From NCBI GenBank assembly GCA_019914995.1, contig CM034145.1, positions 4,409,262-4,473,261 of the forward strand: DNA of 64,000 nt. Reading direction: 5' to 3'. Shown here in pieces: positions 48,724-62,353 of the stretch (within the stretch, counting starts at the first letter, position 1; the number at the start of each line of letters is the position of its first letter). The position numbers and the translations under genes were made by a program. This DNA comes from Acanthochlamys bracteata. Its lineage: Eukaryota; Streptophyta; Magnoliopsida; Pandanales; Velloziaceae. Under the pieces are notes generated by a model, which had not been told where the DNA came from, ran no database searches, and was given only the letters and a program-made list of their open reading frames with translations.

Positions 48724-51700
48724 TTAGATAAGACCGATATACGTATTTGAGCCTTGAACAGGTGCGCCAGCACCGTACGTGTGGGCACCAACTGCTGTAT
48801 ACGGATTTCCGAATGGATTGAGTGATGCTTGATGTGGCACTTGGCCCATCAACATCATTTGCTGCTGCAGCACGAACGCCTGCTGCTGCTGCTGCACCAT
48901 TGCTGCCATTTGTACTGCATGAGGTGCTGCAACTGCATTGGAAGCGTAGAATGGGTCAGGAGCAACAGGTTGCAACAAGGGGCTGGCCATGGGCCCTGTC
49001 TCCCATGGGTTGTAGCTAGCGTTTTGATTTGCTCGTCTATGAGCATCGTCATATAAACTGTCCAATGTAAGCTTGTCTAGACCTCCAGCCTGCAATCAAT
49101 TAATGTTTGCACATCATCATCAATATCAAGAAGCATACATGTGATGTGGACTTTCTAATCACATGTTCATGGAACATACCAGTTTGCTTGTAGCTACTGC
49201 AGTATCGTTGGAGCTGGTCGTTGTCACAAGTGCCAGTTCCCAGCCAGTTGTGCCATTCTCCATTAAGTCATTAGAGGTTGGGGCAGATGTAGTTTCTGCA
49301 ACATATATACGATGAATCAGATGTGTATACTTATGAATAAAGATATAGATAGATAATAGAAGGATGAGCAATTTTACCAACTGGAACAATTGCAAGTGCT
49401 AAAGCATTTGTGTTATCAAGATCTGTTGTGTTTGGGGCATCATCATTTAGTCCCTGACCAAGATAGATACTGGATGTTAGAAGGTAAAACAGAAAAATAT
49501 GATATTTGCTAATGCAACAAGAAACATTACCAGTAAATCCACTTGTTCAGAGACAGGGGCTTCCTCTTTGACAGGTTCGGGAGGTCGAGGGGGTGTAGCA
49601 GGTTGCGCCTCTTCCTCCACTTCAGGAGTTTTGTTATACTCAATAGTCAACACTGTCTGTGGAGCAGGAAGTTTCTCTTCAACAGCCTGGTATGCAACAA
49701 AATGATAAGTCCTGCATATTCTACGTTAAACTTAGGAAAATTTTAAAGAACAATCTAGTAATGATTTATAGAAATCACCTGTTCCTTATGAGCTATTGAA
49801 GCTAGTGGAGCATCTCTAACATAGTCCTCCATGGCCGAGAGAAAAGATGCTGGAGGCTGCATTGCCAGCAAATAAGTCAAAAGCTACTAAAGATTGCTTG
49901 AAAGTGAGTCAGAAGTTGACAAAGGACTTTGTCGCAAGAACCTGTTCAATTTTTATGAATTTTTCCCCACGCCTGAGATCCATTCTCTTACACACTTCAT
50001 AGAATTCAGACAACTTTTCTGCCTGCAATTTGCAAAAGTGATATGCTCAGTAAAAGGAAATAATCTCGACACTCAGTTTTCTGATTTTTAGCAAGTAAAA
50101 CATGTTTTAATTGCAGAGATCTTAAAGAACTATAATACAATATCGAAACTACCTGCAGGCCAGCCTTCCTGTATATTTCAAGTGCCCTAAGTGCATCATG
50201 GCGTTGCATTTCAAAGAACTGCTAGATCATCGTAATGCATCAGAGTTCAGGTTCAACTTAAGTTTATTGTATGATGAGATTCTAGATTCTAGTACCTTGT
50301 CAACCATATTGACTGTACCATCACTAATGGCATTGTAAATTTTGATGCTCTCTTCAGCAACCTGATAGACAGATGCAATACAAAACCTTGAAAATGAGAG
50401 CACCTTTAGTGAATTGGATCTTTACAAAAATGCTCTTTGTAAAAGTTCTATTACCATGGAGAGTGCCAATTGAATGATGAAATTATAGACAGCGGCTCCC
50501 TGAGGCTGTATACAAGTTTCAGAGAGTAGATATTTAGTATGGTCTAGCAATATCTAAACGAAGTAAGTAACAGTCTAAACATGCAGTGGGTTCAGCATCT
50601 TGCACAATTAAAGTACCTGGCAACCAAGCAAACGGTGAAGAAGCTGCTGCAAGGCTGGCAAATGCTCCAGCAGTTCAGCAGTCCCAATATCCTTGGTTTT
50701 CTGACATTAAAATATTTTCATTAACTACTTAATATACAAACAATTGAAATCAGAACTTAGAAATCATGTAATGCCAATTTAAAGTCTGGAAAGATGCTAA
50801 GTTGGTGACAGATAAGCTCATCAATCTTGTTTTATTAGTCTTGTTTATTTGTAACATGAATGGATAATACACAATAGGGTTACGTGCACTGACTATTTGT
50901 ATGGAAAACATTTCGTCATATGGAGCTGGGAACTTGGTACTAAAATAGATTAGTGATGGCTAATAGAATTACATTTTTAAAAGATTCAATAATTTGTTAT
51001 TTTATCACTGAGTTTCTCACACCAGTAGCTGCGAGCCCCCAATGTTTGGATCCTCTATTTAACATTTGAAATTGTGTAAGTTGTGTGAATAAGCTAGCAA
51101 CAACATGAGTGTTAAGTTAGCAATCCTAATACTTCTACTCTTGCATTGCATAAATCACATAAGATCATTCATTGTATATTTCAAGTAGAAGATCAAAACA
51201 GTTAAGCATATTTCAAATTAGCACATCATTGTTCAAGCAAAATTCAATAAAGTTCGGGTATAGTCTAACATTCCAATGTACATCAAGAAATCATTAAATC
51301 TTATATTTTCATTAAATATCTATTACCATGAAACATAAATAATTATATGCTTTATCTATAATTTTGTCAATATGATATAAATTATAGATACATCAAATGG
51401 TTTTGATTTATATAAGATAAATTTTACGAATTATTATCAAACTAAATATATTCTTCGTAAAGGCGACTAAGACAATAGCAAGTCGCTAATGTTTCCCAAA
51501 AGCGATTGGTGTAGGGTAGCCAGTCGCTATTATTTGCTAGCCAATAGCGAATGAGTAGTATCAATCGCTTTAAACCCCAGCTAGCGACTAACTGCAGTCG
51601 TTGGTCACTATTACTTTACCCACTAGCGACTTAGTAAAAGTTGGTCGATGTTGGCTAGTTATCGGCAAGTGACGCTCTTAATAGTCGCTATTTCTCAAGT

Positions 51701-54238
51701 AACAACGACTGGTTTTTCTTGTCGATCGCTATATGTTAAAATAATAGCGAGTGAGTATTTGTTGTTTGGTTGCTATCAAGGTTATCATAATTCCAATTTA
51801 AATCTTAAAATCTTATGATTTTATTTCACCAAACGATCCTATTTCAAGTAAAATATTTTCTGAGTAAAATCTCACCCGAATTTCGATTTAAATTTTAAAA
51901 TCAGTAAGATCCCAATCTTTTTTTCTGATTTTATACAATTTACTTTTGAAGAAAATTTTGTAATTAACTGAATTTGAGAGAGTTTTTATAAAATTTTAGG
52001 AAGTTTTCTAAAAAAATTTAAAAAGGTTATCTAAAAGAAGTATAAATTTGAGGGATGTTTTATAAAATTAATAGAGGGGTATTAAAAAAAATCCTTATGG
52101 TATTAAACAAAATTTATAAAATATATTGGTATGAAAAATCTTATGATCTTATTTTAAAATTTCGATTTTACAATTCTACTCAAACGTAACGATCCTACTA
52201 AAATCCCCATTTTTGACAACGTTGGTTGCTATTGTGTTTAATTGCAACCGTTTTCTTGTCGGTCGCTATTTTTCTGGTCGCGGCAAACTGTTTTTCTTGT
52301 AGTGACCCTTTACCCCAAGCCTAAATATCTATCTAGCACCACTAACAATTAATTGAAAAACACATCCAAGAAAAAAAAAAACTGGTCAAAATTTACACTG
52401 GCAAATGAAGTTCAGTAAATGTTAAGAATTTGCTTACTGCAGGATCTGTCTCAACATCGTACTTGAGGACCCGGAAGCATTCAAGTCTTTCCTCTAGAAA
52501 TAAAGCATAAGTACGTACCCATGCTGAATAATCCCACGCTGAAGAAAGATGGATGATAGAAATCAGAACACCAATTTTATCATCCAATGAAAGTAAAGAA
52601 CGACTAATACATACCATTTGCACTTGAGTCATCCTTGAAATGGCTTAAGTTGAGCATATGAGTTCTAGTTCTTCCATAGTTGAGTAGTTCTTCACGGAAA
52701 GTTGGGTCAACTTCCCTGAGGGCTCGATGTATGACAATCAATGTCTTTAATGCAACCTGAAGATAAGAAAGTATGTAAAGCATGAAATTTACTTTTGAAC
52801 AAGCCTTTAAATCTCAAAGAAACTTCGAACCAGTCTTGAAAGCTATGAGTGTCAAATTCATTACACCATTTTATTGAGCATGCAGGTAGTAAGAACGAAC
52901 TCCGATGTTTCTGTTTAAAATTAACAATAGACTATCTCCTAAAGTTAAAGTCATGCCTATGATAGAAAGACAGACCAATTTACTCAAGAATTCTGAGGTG
53001 ATATAACAAGTAATAAAGACCCAAGAAGAGTTAGAAACATGGGACAACAGAACTGTTCAACCTATATATAACAGAAAGGCTAATTCCTGGACCAGATGAA
53101 TGCACTGCAAGAAAAAATGCATACCGCCCAATTGCGTGTCTTTGCAAGACGCCTAGCAAGAGCATGAATGCAATAAGCCACATCAGCCCGAGGTCTTGAA
53201 GCAGAAATAGCATAAAAGATGCCTGCAAAAGAAGTTATACTCAGATCCTGATAGAATTAAGAACAAACTTAACACAGAAAGCAAATATCTTACTAGAAAA
53301 CAAGAAGAAGCAAATCGAGCTCACTAATGTATCATAGACAATTTCAGACAATGAAGGTTTACAAATGACAAAAATGATAAAACTATATTCTTGACTACTT
53401 CAATAATGAGCAGAAGACCTCAGCTAATGTTTTCTAGACTGACAAAAAAAATGTAATGATACACTGTACCTCTAAAGAGGGATAGCTACCTACAGGAGGG
53501 AGCCAATTTATGTGTTTTATTGACGATCATTTAACTAATAACAATAAGAGATCTGTATCTGCCAAAGAGACCAAGAGCCATCTATAAATGGAAAGTAAGA
53601 ATATGATAGGATGATTCTCATCTGAAAATCACATTTAGAAGGCATCTATCCAATCTTGAGCAAGTCATCCAGATATCTGTCACTCTGAAAGTTAGACATC
53701 CTCAAGAATTGAACAACTTAGCCATTGATCTCCTAAATACCGCACACAAAAGCTACTTTATCACCAAGCAGTTTTATTTCCATTCTGAATAAGCAAAAGC
53801 GTCATGCCACATTTTGTATCAGGCAGACTTTCGACTGATATAACTTGATACAACCCTTTCTGACAGTGAAATACAGAAAGAATTTCACAAGAAAAATTTT
53901 ATTCTGTAAAAAGCTCTTAGAAAATGGAGAACAAAAATAAGTTATTATCACTTTTAATCACCTCGGATATGCTTCTCTTTGGCAGGGCGCTCGACATGGT
54001 TTGTGGCCCTAACAATTGCAATATCCAGTTCCTAGGAATTTGAAAAAGCAAACCAAATTATGCGAGAAAATCACCAAAAATCATCTTCTATATGGTATCT
54101 TCAAGAACCAACAACATTTCCAGCCACCCTCAGTGTCCTTACCTTATAATCACTGTTCACTTTGGCTACAGTGACTGTAGTGGTATCTTTAATGGCACCC
54201 AGGTACTTCCGAAGGCTCTGCTGTGTTCCACTCGACAT
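48724..54238 (-). CDS. PICALM3: ANTH-domain clathrin assembly protein (AP180/CALM family), PICALM3-like, with apparent 1-base frameshift
   Basis: Fifteen coding exons: 54238-54143, 54031-53962, 53222-53125, 52756-52615, 52538-52438, 50700-50617, 50505-50455, 50361-50296, 50218-50153, 50022-49941, 49856-49779, 49686-49531, 49453-49378, 49295-49180 and 49089-48724. With one base removed from exon 10 they give 548 residues, very similar to Arabidopsis At5g35200. The ANTH domain (about 20-290) binds PIP2 at membranes. The usual KX9KX(K/R)(H/Y) motif appears as [14 protein letters not shown], with Arg for the first Lys. The tail has a DLL clathrin motif (about 361-363), DPF (472-474) and NPF (518-520) endocytic motifs and poly-Gln. 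Exon 10 is 82 bases where 81 are needed: an extra C in CCC at 49979-49981 shifts the frame and would stop translation near residue 283, removing the tail. Such adaptors recruit clathrin and cargo during endocytosis. Sequence error and a null allele are both possible. Confidence 0.9.
51447..52304. mobile_element. CACTA-type (En/Spm) transposon remnant in an intron
   Basis: The right end TTTTTCTTGTAGTG (52291-52304) is exactly the complement of the plant CACTA terminus CACTACAAGAAAAA. The sequence inside it is packed with AGTCGCTAT/ATAGCGACT words in both orientations, as in CACTA subterminal repeats. No matching left terminus is visible, so the element is truncated. No transposase coding is seen. 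The region is split by the insert 51777-52221. Confidence 0.65.
51777..52221. mobile_element. Element nested in the CACTA remnant, 11-bp flanking direct repeats
   Basis: TTGGTTGCTAT occurs immediately on both sides (51766-51776 and 52222-52232). The ends are imperfect inverted repeats, AAGGTTATCA and the complement AACGTTGTCA. A 9-11 bp duplication fits a Mutator-like element. The interior is AT-rich and noncoding, and a relative lies at 3701-4166. Confidence 0.6.
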
Positions 54239-54256
54239 TTTTGTTTCCTTAATAAT

Positions 54257-55630
54257 CCTGTACAAACCGAACATTATTGACAAGCTAGTTCAAATGGGGA
54301 TTCTTTGCAAAGCATTAAATGTGTCATCCAAAGATGTATAACAGGATGCTTTGTTTTTGAAAAAACTGTCTGACACGATACTTGCCAAACTATCACATGC
54401 AGATAAATAATCAACCTAGCACATCCAAATACATGAAAAAAAATCGCAAAACTATCCAAAATTGGTTTTAAGATATGAAGCTTTGGAAAGAGGAATTACG
54501 GTTATGGCTAGTTCCTATCATATGGCTGCAATTATGCCACTCTGAAGCTTTAAAGCATGGAACTACACACTCCCAGATTATACATATGAAAAAGCAACAA
54601 GCGATGAACCAGCCCAGCAGTACTGTTCTTCTACAGAACGTTTCACTGGATACAACATCCTCCATACTTAGAAAAAGGAAACAATAGAAAATTCAATCTA
54701 ACAAACTCCACACAAAGTGGAGAAAGAGAATTCGAAAATCACAAACAATCTAAAGATTGATTTTATTGGCATTGTTTCTTCACATCTAAATCACATCCCT
54801 AATATTCCAATCAACCAAAGGAAAACGTTGAGAAAACGACCAAGCAGATCCACACCAATGAATCAAAATCAAGGTCCAAACCATAATCGTTCCAAGAAAG
54901 ACATCTAATCATATTAGCAAGTGGAGAGAAACAGATGAATACAGTAAACAAAAGCTTAGCATTTACAGAGAAATTTCCTCCATCAATGAACTAACATATT
55001 AGCGAACTAGTTAACAACATCACAGTGCCCAACAACTAGATCCAAAACCAATAATGAACTAAGGAAGATCACCACATACCACCTAATCCCAAACCAATGC
55101 AACTTTGCTGTAACCAAAAGCATGAACCTTGAAACTAACTACAGATCTCAAGACAAACAACAAAATCCTATAAAGATCATAAATTCGAGAGCTCTAGAAC
55201 TTTAAATGTTGCAATTCTTATCATAACCAGAACCAAAATGGAACAGGGAACACACATATCTGGAGAAAAGCATCATCATCAATCACCAAATACAAAAAAC
55301 TAACAACTATCCAGAAATTCCACAATGAACACAAAAAGGAAAAACTTACCAAACTCAAATCTTTGGAATCCAGAGAAAAACAAAGAGAGAGATAGGAGAA
55401 AGTTGAGGCCTTTATGAATAATCAATAATAGCCAGTGTCAGGGAAGGTGTTCTATGACTTTTCAAAGAACTCGTCGACGTCCATTGTGTTAACTTAAACC
55501 ATTTCCACAACTTAACCAACTTGTTTCCGCTTTCCACACGAAGATCGAAACTTTATTCAAAGAATTATTCCATTCGGAGATGATGGATCAGTGTAAGAAA
55601 AATTGAAGATGAGAGACAACAGAAGAATTT
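54257..55630 (-). other. 5' UTR exon and leader intron of the clathrin-adaptor gene
   Basis: The ATG at 54238 is preceded by a good 3' splice site (TTTGTACAG, exon from 54257). A matching 5' splice site GTAAGT lies at 55349 next to leader-like CT-rich sequence (about 55350-55420). The leader intron is about 1.1 kb. If transcription starts upstream of about 55485, a ten-codon upstream frame (ATG at about 55484) lies in the leader. Confidence 0.6.
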
Positions 55631-56100
55631 TGTAAGCATTGTAATAACAGCTTAGTCAATCGACTCTCGATCTCCACACAAACATTTAATAAACTTTTCT
55701 CCCGCCTTCTTTTACCACGGTCCACTTCTTTGAACTCTTTCAGGTTAAAAATTCCAAAAATATATGTATATATATTTCATAAGAAATTAGTGATTCTAAA
55801 TCATTTCAACCGAAAATTTTACTGCGACAAAATTCTTGAAAACTCCAGAAGATTAGATTCCAAGAATTTCAAACTATGAAGTTTACAAAAAATAAAAAAC
55901 TGCTATTGATTTTCTTAGCTATTTGAAGTTTAAATTCTTTTTTATTAGTAATTTTGGAAAAGGTTCAACTTGAAGCACACCGACGCTTACCTGTTATCTG
56001 CCGGCATTTCATTTTCATCAAAATCTTTCTTTTCCCATTTAAAAATAAACAAAAATAGTTCTTCATTTTTCGTCTTTGCAATTTCATGATATAGGATAAG

Positions 56101-56352
56101 TGGGCGTTCGAGAGTGTTTATAAAATAAATATTTTTTAAAATTAAAGATATTTTTATTTTTTAGAAATAAATTTTATTTTTTTATTTTTAAAAAAATAAT
56201 AAAATTATATAATAAAAAAATTTTATTTTATAGAATTTTTATATTTTATAAATTTTTAAATAAATTTTTTATATATTTATAAAATATATATTAAAAAATA
56301 TGAAATAAAAAAATTGAAAAATAATTTGAAATGTTTTTCCAAAATGACGCCT
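56101..56352. repeat. MITE-like AT-rich repeat
   Basis: The left end is GGGCGTTCGAGAGTGTTTAT. The right end is AATGTTTTTCCAAAATGACGCC, its approximate complement. It abuts the next copy. Confidence 0.5.
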
Positions 56353-56527
56353 TGTTTGAGAGTGCTTTTAAAATATTTTTTTTAATTTTAATTTATATTT
56401 TATAGTATTAAAGATTTTATTTTTTAAATTTTATAGATAAATTATTCTTGATGAATCTTAATGGTTAAAATATTTCCAAAAAACTTTTTCTAAAATGACT
56501 TTTTTTAAATATTCCAAAGATGACCTG
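56350..56527. repeat. Short, degenerate MITE-like repeat
   Basis: It begins GCCTTGTTTGAGAGTGCTTTT and ends near AAATATTCCAAAGATGACC. It is shorter and more diverged than its neighbour. Confidence 0.4.
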
Positions 56528-57227
56528 TAACAAAATTATACAAAACGTCAGCTCATGTAAAACAATTTCAGTTCTTTTTTTTCTAAGAACGGGTAGGCAG
56601 GCGGCTGCTTTCATTCACATCGGTACAGCAGCTAAGCTGGTGGCAGTTGGAACTTTATTTTAAGGGTGCATTTATTTTAGAATAAACTTTGAATCTAAAA
56701 GTAAATTTCAAAAATAAATTAAAAATTAAAAATATTTAATAAAAACTAAATTTTTATATTAATTTTATATTAATAGTAAGTTTTAAAATTAATTTTTTTA
56801 AATTTTTTGAATTTTATATTAAACTGAATTTTAAAAAAATAAAATTTATAATGTAGAAAACACGTCCTAACCTTTATGTAAGAGATGTGGTAGGGTGCTT
56901 ATGATATTATTTTTAATATAAAAACTTTATATTTTTAATATTTTTATAATATTCAATTTTTTAAAAATTTGAAGTATTATAAATAGAACGTAAAATTCCA
57001 AAATAGAGACATACTCTTATTCTAACAATATATAAATGTACAATTATTTTAAATTTTTAAATATTATAAATATTTTAAATATGTTGGAGTTGTTTTTAAG
57101 AATAACAAATTTAAAAATAAGACTGAAATAAACAATGTCAAACTATCTCCTGTATGAGCAGGTGCCACCTTGGAAGTCTGTTTTTCACGTGAACTAAAAT
57201 ATGAAACTTGTAATATCCCAACAGAGG

Positions 57228-57462
57228 CTGCGTTTGGTAAAGCATATCAAAAATTATTTTTTAAATTTTTTTATTTTATATTTTTTAATATATATTTTAT
57301 AAATATTAAAAATTTAGATAGTGTAAAAAAAATTTATATAATGAGATCTTTTTATTGTATATTTTTATTATTTTTTTAAAAGTAAAAAAAAATTATTTTA
57401 AAAAAAATAAAAATATTATTTATTTTAAAAAAATTTTATTTTATAAATAATTACGAACGCAT
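57228..57462. repeat. MITE-like AT-rich repeat
   Basis: The left end is GCTGCGTTTGGTAAAGCAT. The right end is ATAATTACGAACGCATGG. The interior shows the same AT words in reverse order, compatible with inverted arms. Confidence 0.45.
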
Positions 57463-58090
57463 GGTTCGATTTCTTAAAAAATTGGTAGATTATTTGTTAG
57501 GTGCTTTCTCATTGAAGGCAAGTGGGTTGGTAGAATGAAAGATTATTAGGTGCATTCTTTATATCTGTTTGTTAAATTTATTTTTATTTTTTATTTTAAT
57601 ACATTTTTTAGTATTTAGATATTTGTAAATATTTAAAAATACAGGTAAATTATGTCTCATATAACAGTTATATATCTTTTAAATAAAAAAATCAAAGTTA
57701 ATTGTATGAAATTTTCAAATAAATTTTGTTTAAAAAGTTTGCGTTTTAAGCAATTTAAATGAACTGAAGCTGATTAGGTAGGGAAAGAAGCCATGCTGTC
57801 AAAGTACGATAAGTACGTTGCATCGATGTAACCAAATTTTTTTCGAATTATTAATTAATCTCTTTCCTCATATACTTTATGCAATTTTTTAGTTCTTTTT
57901 TAATTAAATCTTGTTGAACTAGTTTTTAGGGATTTGGGTGAAAGAATAAATATTCATATAACAGTTGGAATAACAATAATAGTATCAATGTAAAAAACCA
58001 CCTGTCTATTGATTTAAATTTTAAAAAGCTAGCGTTTTGGCAGGTACGAAGTTTTTCTATCACCAGCATGCTTTTCTAATTCTGTTTTAC

Positions 58091-58303
58091 GGAATGTTTT
58101 GAAGTTTTTTTAAAATAAACTTTTTAGAATAAAAAATATTTTTATTTTTTAAAGAAAATAATAATAATAATAAATAAACAATATTTTATTATATATAATT
58201 TATTTATATATTTTTTAAATTTTTTAAAAAATTTGTTAAAAATATATTAAACAATATAAGCTGAAAAATTAAAAAATTTTTAAAAACTCAGCCAAACACT
58301 TTC
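58091..58303. repeat. MITE-like AT-rich repeat
   Basis: The left end is GGAATGTTTTGAAGTTTTTTT. The right end is AAACTCAGCCAAACACTTTC. An AATAATAATAATAAATAA block lies inside. Confidence 0.45.
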
Positions 58304-58894
58304 GATGTATTAATTGCAGTTAAACAAAATAAAATATATTTTTAAAAAAATAAATTTTGGAAAAAGCAGAATTTTATATTGATTATAATCAATATCCATC
58401 TGAAAGTTCTTTTTTATTAAAAATATTTCAAAATAAATTTTGACTTAACAATAAATTTAAACTGACACACAAGAGAATATGAAAATGGATAGTACATTTC
58501 ACTAACAGAAACACTTTCTCTAGGAGTGTAACAGGTGTAAAGTTTTTTAAAAACTTTATTAAAAATAAGAAAATTTGGGTGGAAAAAAAACATTAATAAG
58601 AATTGGATTTCATGGTGAGAGATAAATTTAAATTTTGGAAAGTAAATTTAAAATTTTAAAAATATTTAATAAAAAATTTATATTAATTAATTTGTATTAA
58701 TAGTAAGTTTAAAATTAAATTAAAAAATTTTTTTTGATAAAAAAAATTATTTTAACTGTTTTTATTGTTATTAAAAGTGAGAAGAAATCTCCAACCTATA
58801 TGTGAATTAACATATTCATCATTCAGATTATCAATCAAATGCACATAAATTAAAGAATGCAGTTCGTTAGAGTCACTACGGTCATAAATCACAT

Positions 58895-59126
58895 TAAGAG
58901 TGCGTTTGTGCTAAGCTTTTCCAGTTTTTTAGAAATATTTTTTTATTTTATATTTTTTAAATAAATATTTTATACTCTATCAAAATTTATTTAAAAATAC
59001 AAAAATTTTTACATCATAAAATTTTATTATTATAATTATTTTTTACATAAAAAAATACTTATTTTTTAAAATAAGATAAAAATGTTTTTAATTCTAGAAT
59101 TTTTTTTCTTAAGTACTTCCAAATAG
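58895..59126. repeat. MITE-like AT-rich repeat
   Basis: The left end is AAGAGTGCGTTTGTGCTAAGC. The right end is TTAAGTACTTCCAAATAGC, an imperfect complement. Confidence 0.45.
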
Positions 59127-60009
59127 CTAAACATGAAAGGAATAAGATTTCCATCATATAGATGACAATGAAACTTTTGCAACTTTGTATGATAAACCTA
59201 ATGATTAATAGGACCTCACATGCTTGCAATAATTTGGTTAATCATATGCATAGCTACCATATGACGGAGAAACTTTAAGATGAGCATTTGGGTTACTACT
59301 CACTATTCACTCTATTCAGAAACTCACTTCTCAAACAAATTAACAAACTTTTTCAAATTTTAAAAACTCACTTCCAAAATAAATTAACAGACCTTTGTAA
59401 GCAAATTGAAACACTACGCATTTACCTATCATCCACATTTTACTATTTAAAAACTCATTTTTAATATAAAATACAAAAAAATTTACAATAGATTCTTTCT
59501 TATTTTTTTATCAAAATCAATTTTAAAACTTATTATGAATACAAAATTAATATAAAAATTTATTTTTTATTAAATGTTTTTAGTTTAATTTTTTTAACTC
59601 ACTTTAAAAAAAAATTCATTTCAAATTAACCAGACCCTTTCTCCTGCATGCGTAATGAATTAGGACTTTCTACCAACAGATTTGCATGATGAAATAAGGT
59701 TGTAGAATCTACACAATAATTATGAAAAACAGAGTTCCATGACAAAATGAATTATGCAAAACCAGCATCAATAGTAGTTTGTCAACAATGACAATTATAT
59801 ACTACTTTTACAATTACACAATAACATAAAATGGCACAAGGAAAAGAACAAAACAGCGACAAGCAATGTACACTTTGTTAACTAAATCTTTACAAAATTG
59901 GTTAGTCCAAAACAATAATTGGACCGAAAGAATAGTTAAGACTACAGATGGATTGGATCTAAATTCCTGATTTATCAATGAATAAAAATTGGCTTTCTAG
60001 TGGAATGGC

Positions 60010-62320
60010 TTACGATCTCTTGACAACAGCCACAGCAAAGACGGGGTGGAGGTTCAAGTTTACTGACACTCGGAGAGCTGAATCATTCACACCTGCTTGA
60101 TTGATTACACTTGCTGCAATCCGATTGTGCTCGGCAACCTGCTCTAATCGCCGAAGCTCATCAAGTCTGTCAGGTTCACTTGAAAAGCTACCTCTGAGGG
60201 ATGTAGCAATCTTCTTGACCTCTCTGAAATAGTTATTTTGGACCACATTCTAAAAATGAAATAGGTGATGTTCATAAGCATTCAAGTAGCTGAAAATAAA
60301 GTCAAATATCTCAACAACAGAATAGTATATACTCACTGATATTCCTGCATGACGTGTTGATTCTTTAAACAGGTAGTACGATACCTGATCGGGGACATGA
60401 GCTTTCTGTAGGAGCTCAAAGTGCTGTATAAACCTCTGCAATAGCAAAGATTGTAGCTTCTCAATATAAGATAAATTATACAAAAATACATAATCCAGAA
60501 ATGTGTTGCTAAGAATCTGTTAAATTCTTCTTCAAAGATAATAAAAGATTCTTCGTAGGTCTCACCTCTTCTTCTGTATTGAAACGGCTAGGCATTTCAA
60601 AATCCATTCGTTCATTTCGCAATGCTGCCAACATCTGTGAAACAGATAACTGAGCCCCAACTTATGAAAAATAGATGCATTTTACTTTGAGAATGTGCTT
60701 ACCAATGCCAGGCCTTCTGAGAGACAAACGTAACATTGCAGTAACAAGCAAGAAGATGACAATGTAATGTCTCTACCAAAATCCTTCGAAGCATCTCTCT
60801 TTTTCTTTCCTTTCTTTCGAGCTGAATTTTCAATAAACATCAAAATACAAGAATGCATTATCAAAGAGATAAAAGAAAAGTAATACTAAAGTTGTAAGGT
60901 CTTTCAGTTACATGTAAAATAAAAGGGAAAAACTAACTGCAAGCAATTGTCATTGGAGTTCTGTATTTAGCTATTTTTCTTGAGAAAAAAAAAATGATAA
61001 CGAAAGAGCTTAGTTCTCCCAAAAGGTCACCAGTAAAGTTTGTTAGGAAGCAGTCCATTGTTAGTTGAAGAGCTGATAACCATGGCCAGTATTAAATGCA
61101 GAGACAAGTCAAGCAGTATACATAGTCAAGCACCATTGATATCTACATTTATGGGTTCAGCATCAAGATGCCTTCTCACTAACTTCACAACTTCCATGAA
61201 AAACTCACAAAGGCCATCTCGCAAGGGTCATTGATACAGATGAAAGTGGAGATCACTAATTTGAATTGGAAAAAGGTGAAATCTATCATTTAGACACACC
61301 AAGTGATTAGCTGGAAAAGTATGTGTGTTGGACCCTTAGATTGATCAAAAGAAGAGCATAAACTTATAAACACACGGCCAAGAACTTTTAATCACATCTT
61401 GGGTCACCTCTCTATAAATCCACATCACTTAAAAGCCATAAAGAGCTACGAACACTTACAATTTTCACCCTTGCTCGAAAATCCCAGCTGCGACTTCTCT
61501 AAGAGTTTTGCGTATACAATGTATAAATACCAGTATATCATGCAGTATTCACAAGGATAATACAGCTCGAGCTCAAAGCCCAGAGTGAGATATCTAGCTG
61601 CAATCCAGTAGGTTTGCTCCTCTGCCCAGAAAAAGAGATGCTTTGGCACCATCACGGATACATTCTGCAAACAAGATAAAAATCCTCAGTGACAGGCAAA
61701 AGCTAATATGGGTCCAAACTACATATCTTACAGATCAGATATTGAAAGCTACCTCATCCACTGTGGAGTTCACAAAATCCCCAACTTCTCTTTTCATAGC
61801 TAGCTCGAGCTGTAAAATGGCATCTATCAAATGAAATCTTTTTTTGATGTAAATGGACTTAGTTACAAGCAGATAATTGGTATACATGTCATTTATAGCT
61901 GAAATGATATTTTAAGAAAGCTTTAAGTACAGTTAGGAACAGAAAAACCTATGGTTTTCTCTACTTATATCCCCATGGGTATTTCCCAATCCAAACAGGA
62001 GGTTATTGGACTTTAGTGCTTCCCTTGGAGTAGGAGAAGCATCCAATCATCCATATTTGTCGCAAGAAACCCACTGAGGAGTCATGGGTAGAGAGCCCAC
62101 TTGGTCATATAAAGAAACAGCTGCAACTTTCTATTAGTTAAAAATAACTGTTATTAGGGTCACAAAATCGATGGAGTTGTGCCTTTCATGAGCATATCCA
62201 GACAGATAAGTGTGGAAGTATATTCCCTACTTGCTCTGCCTGTCTAACGAACAACTGAGAGACTTTGAAAATTTATTAAGCAGCAATTTAAATCAATTTG
62301 AAGTTAAGATAACACGAGTT

Positions 62321-62353
<33 letters not shown>

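Larger units (their letters stand above)
55640..60009. other. AT-rich intergenic region
   Basis: No gene is supported. At least five MITE-like repeats occur, with AT homopolymer stretches between. The last 300 bases should include the 3' UTR of the NAA35 gene. Confidence 0.5.

Noticed and set aside
49960-49990. A tiny intron (GTAAG...CAG, 20 bases) within exon 10 that could explain the frameshift
   Set aside because: Twenty bases is far below the minimum plant intron size, and removing it would delete conserved residues.
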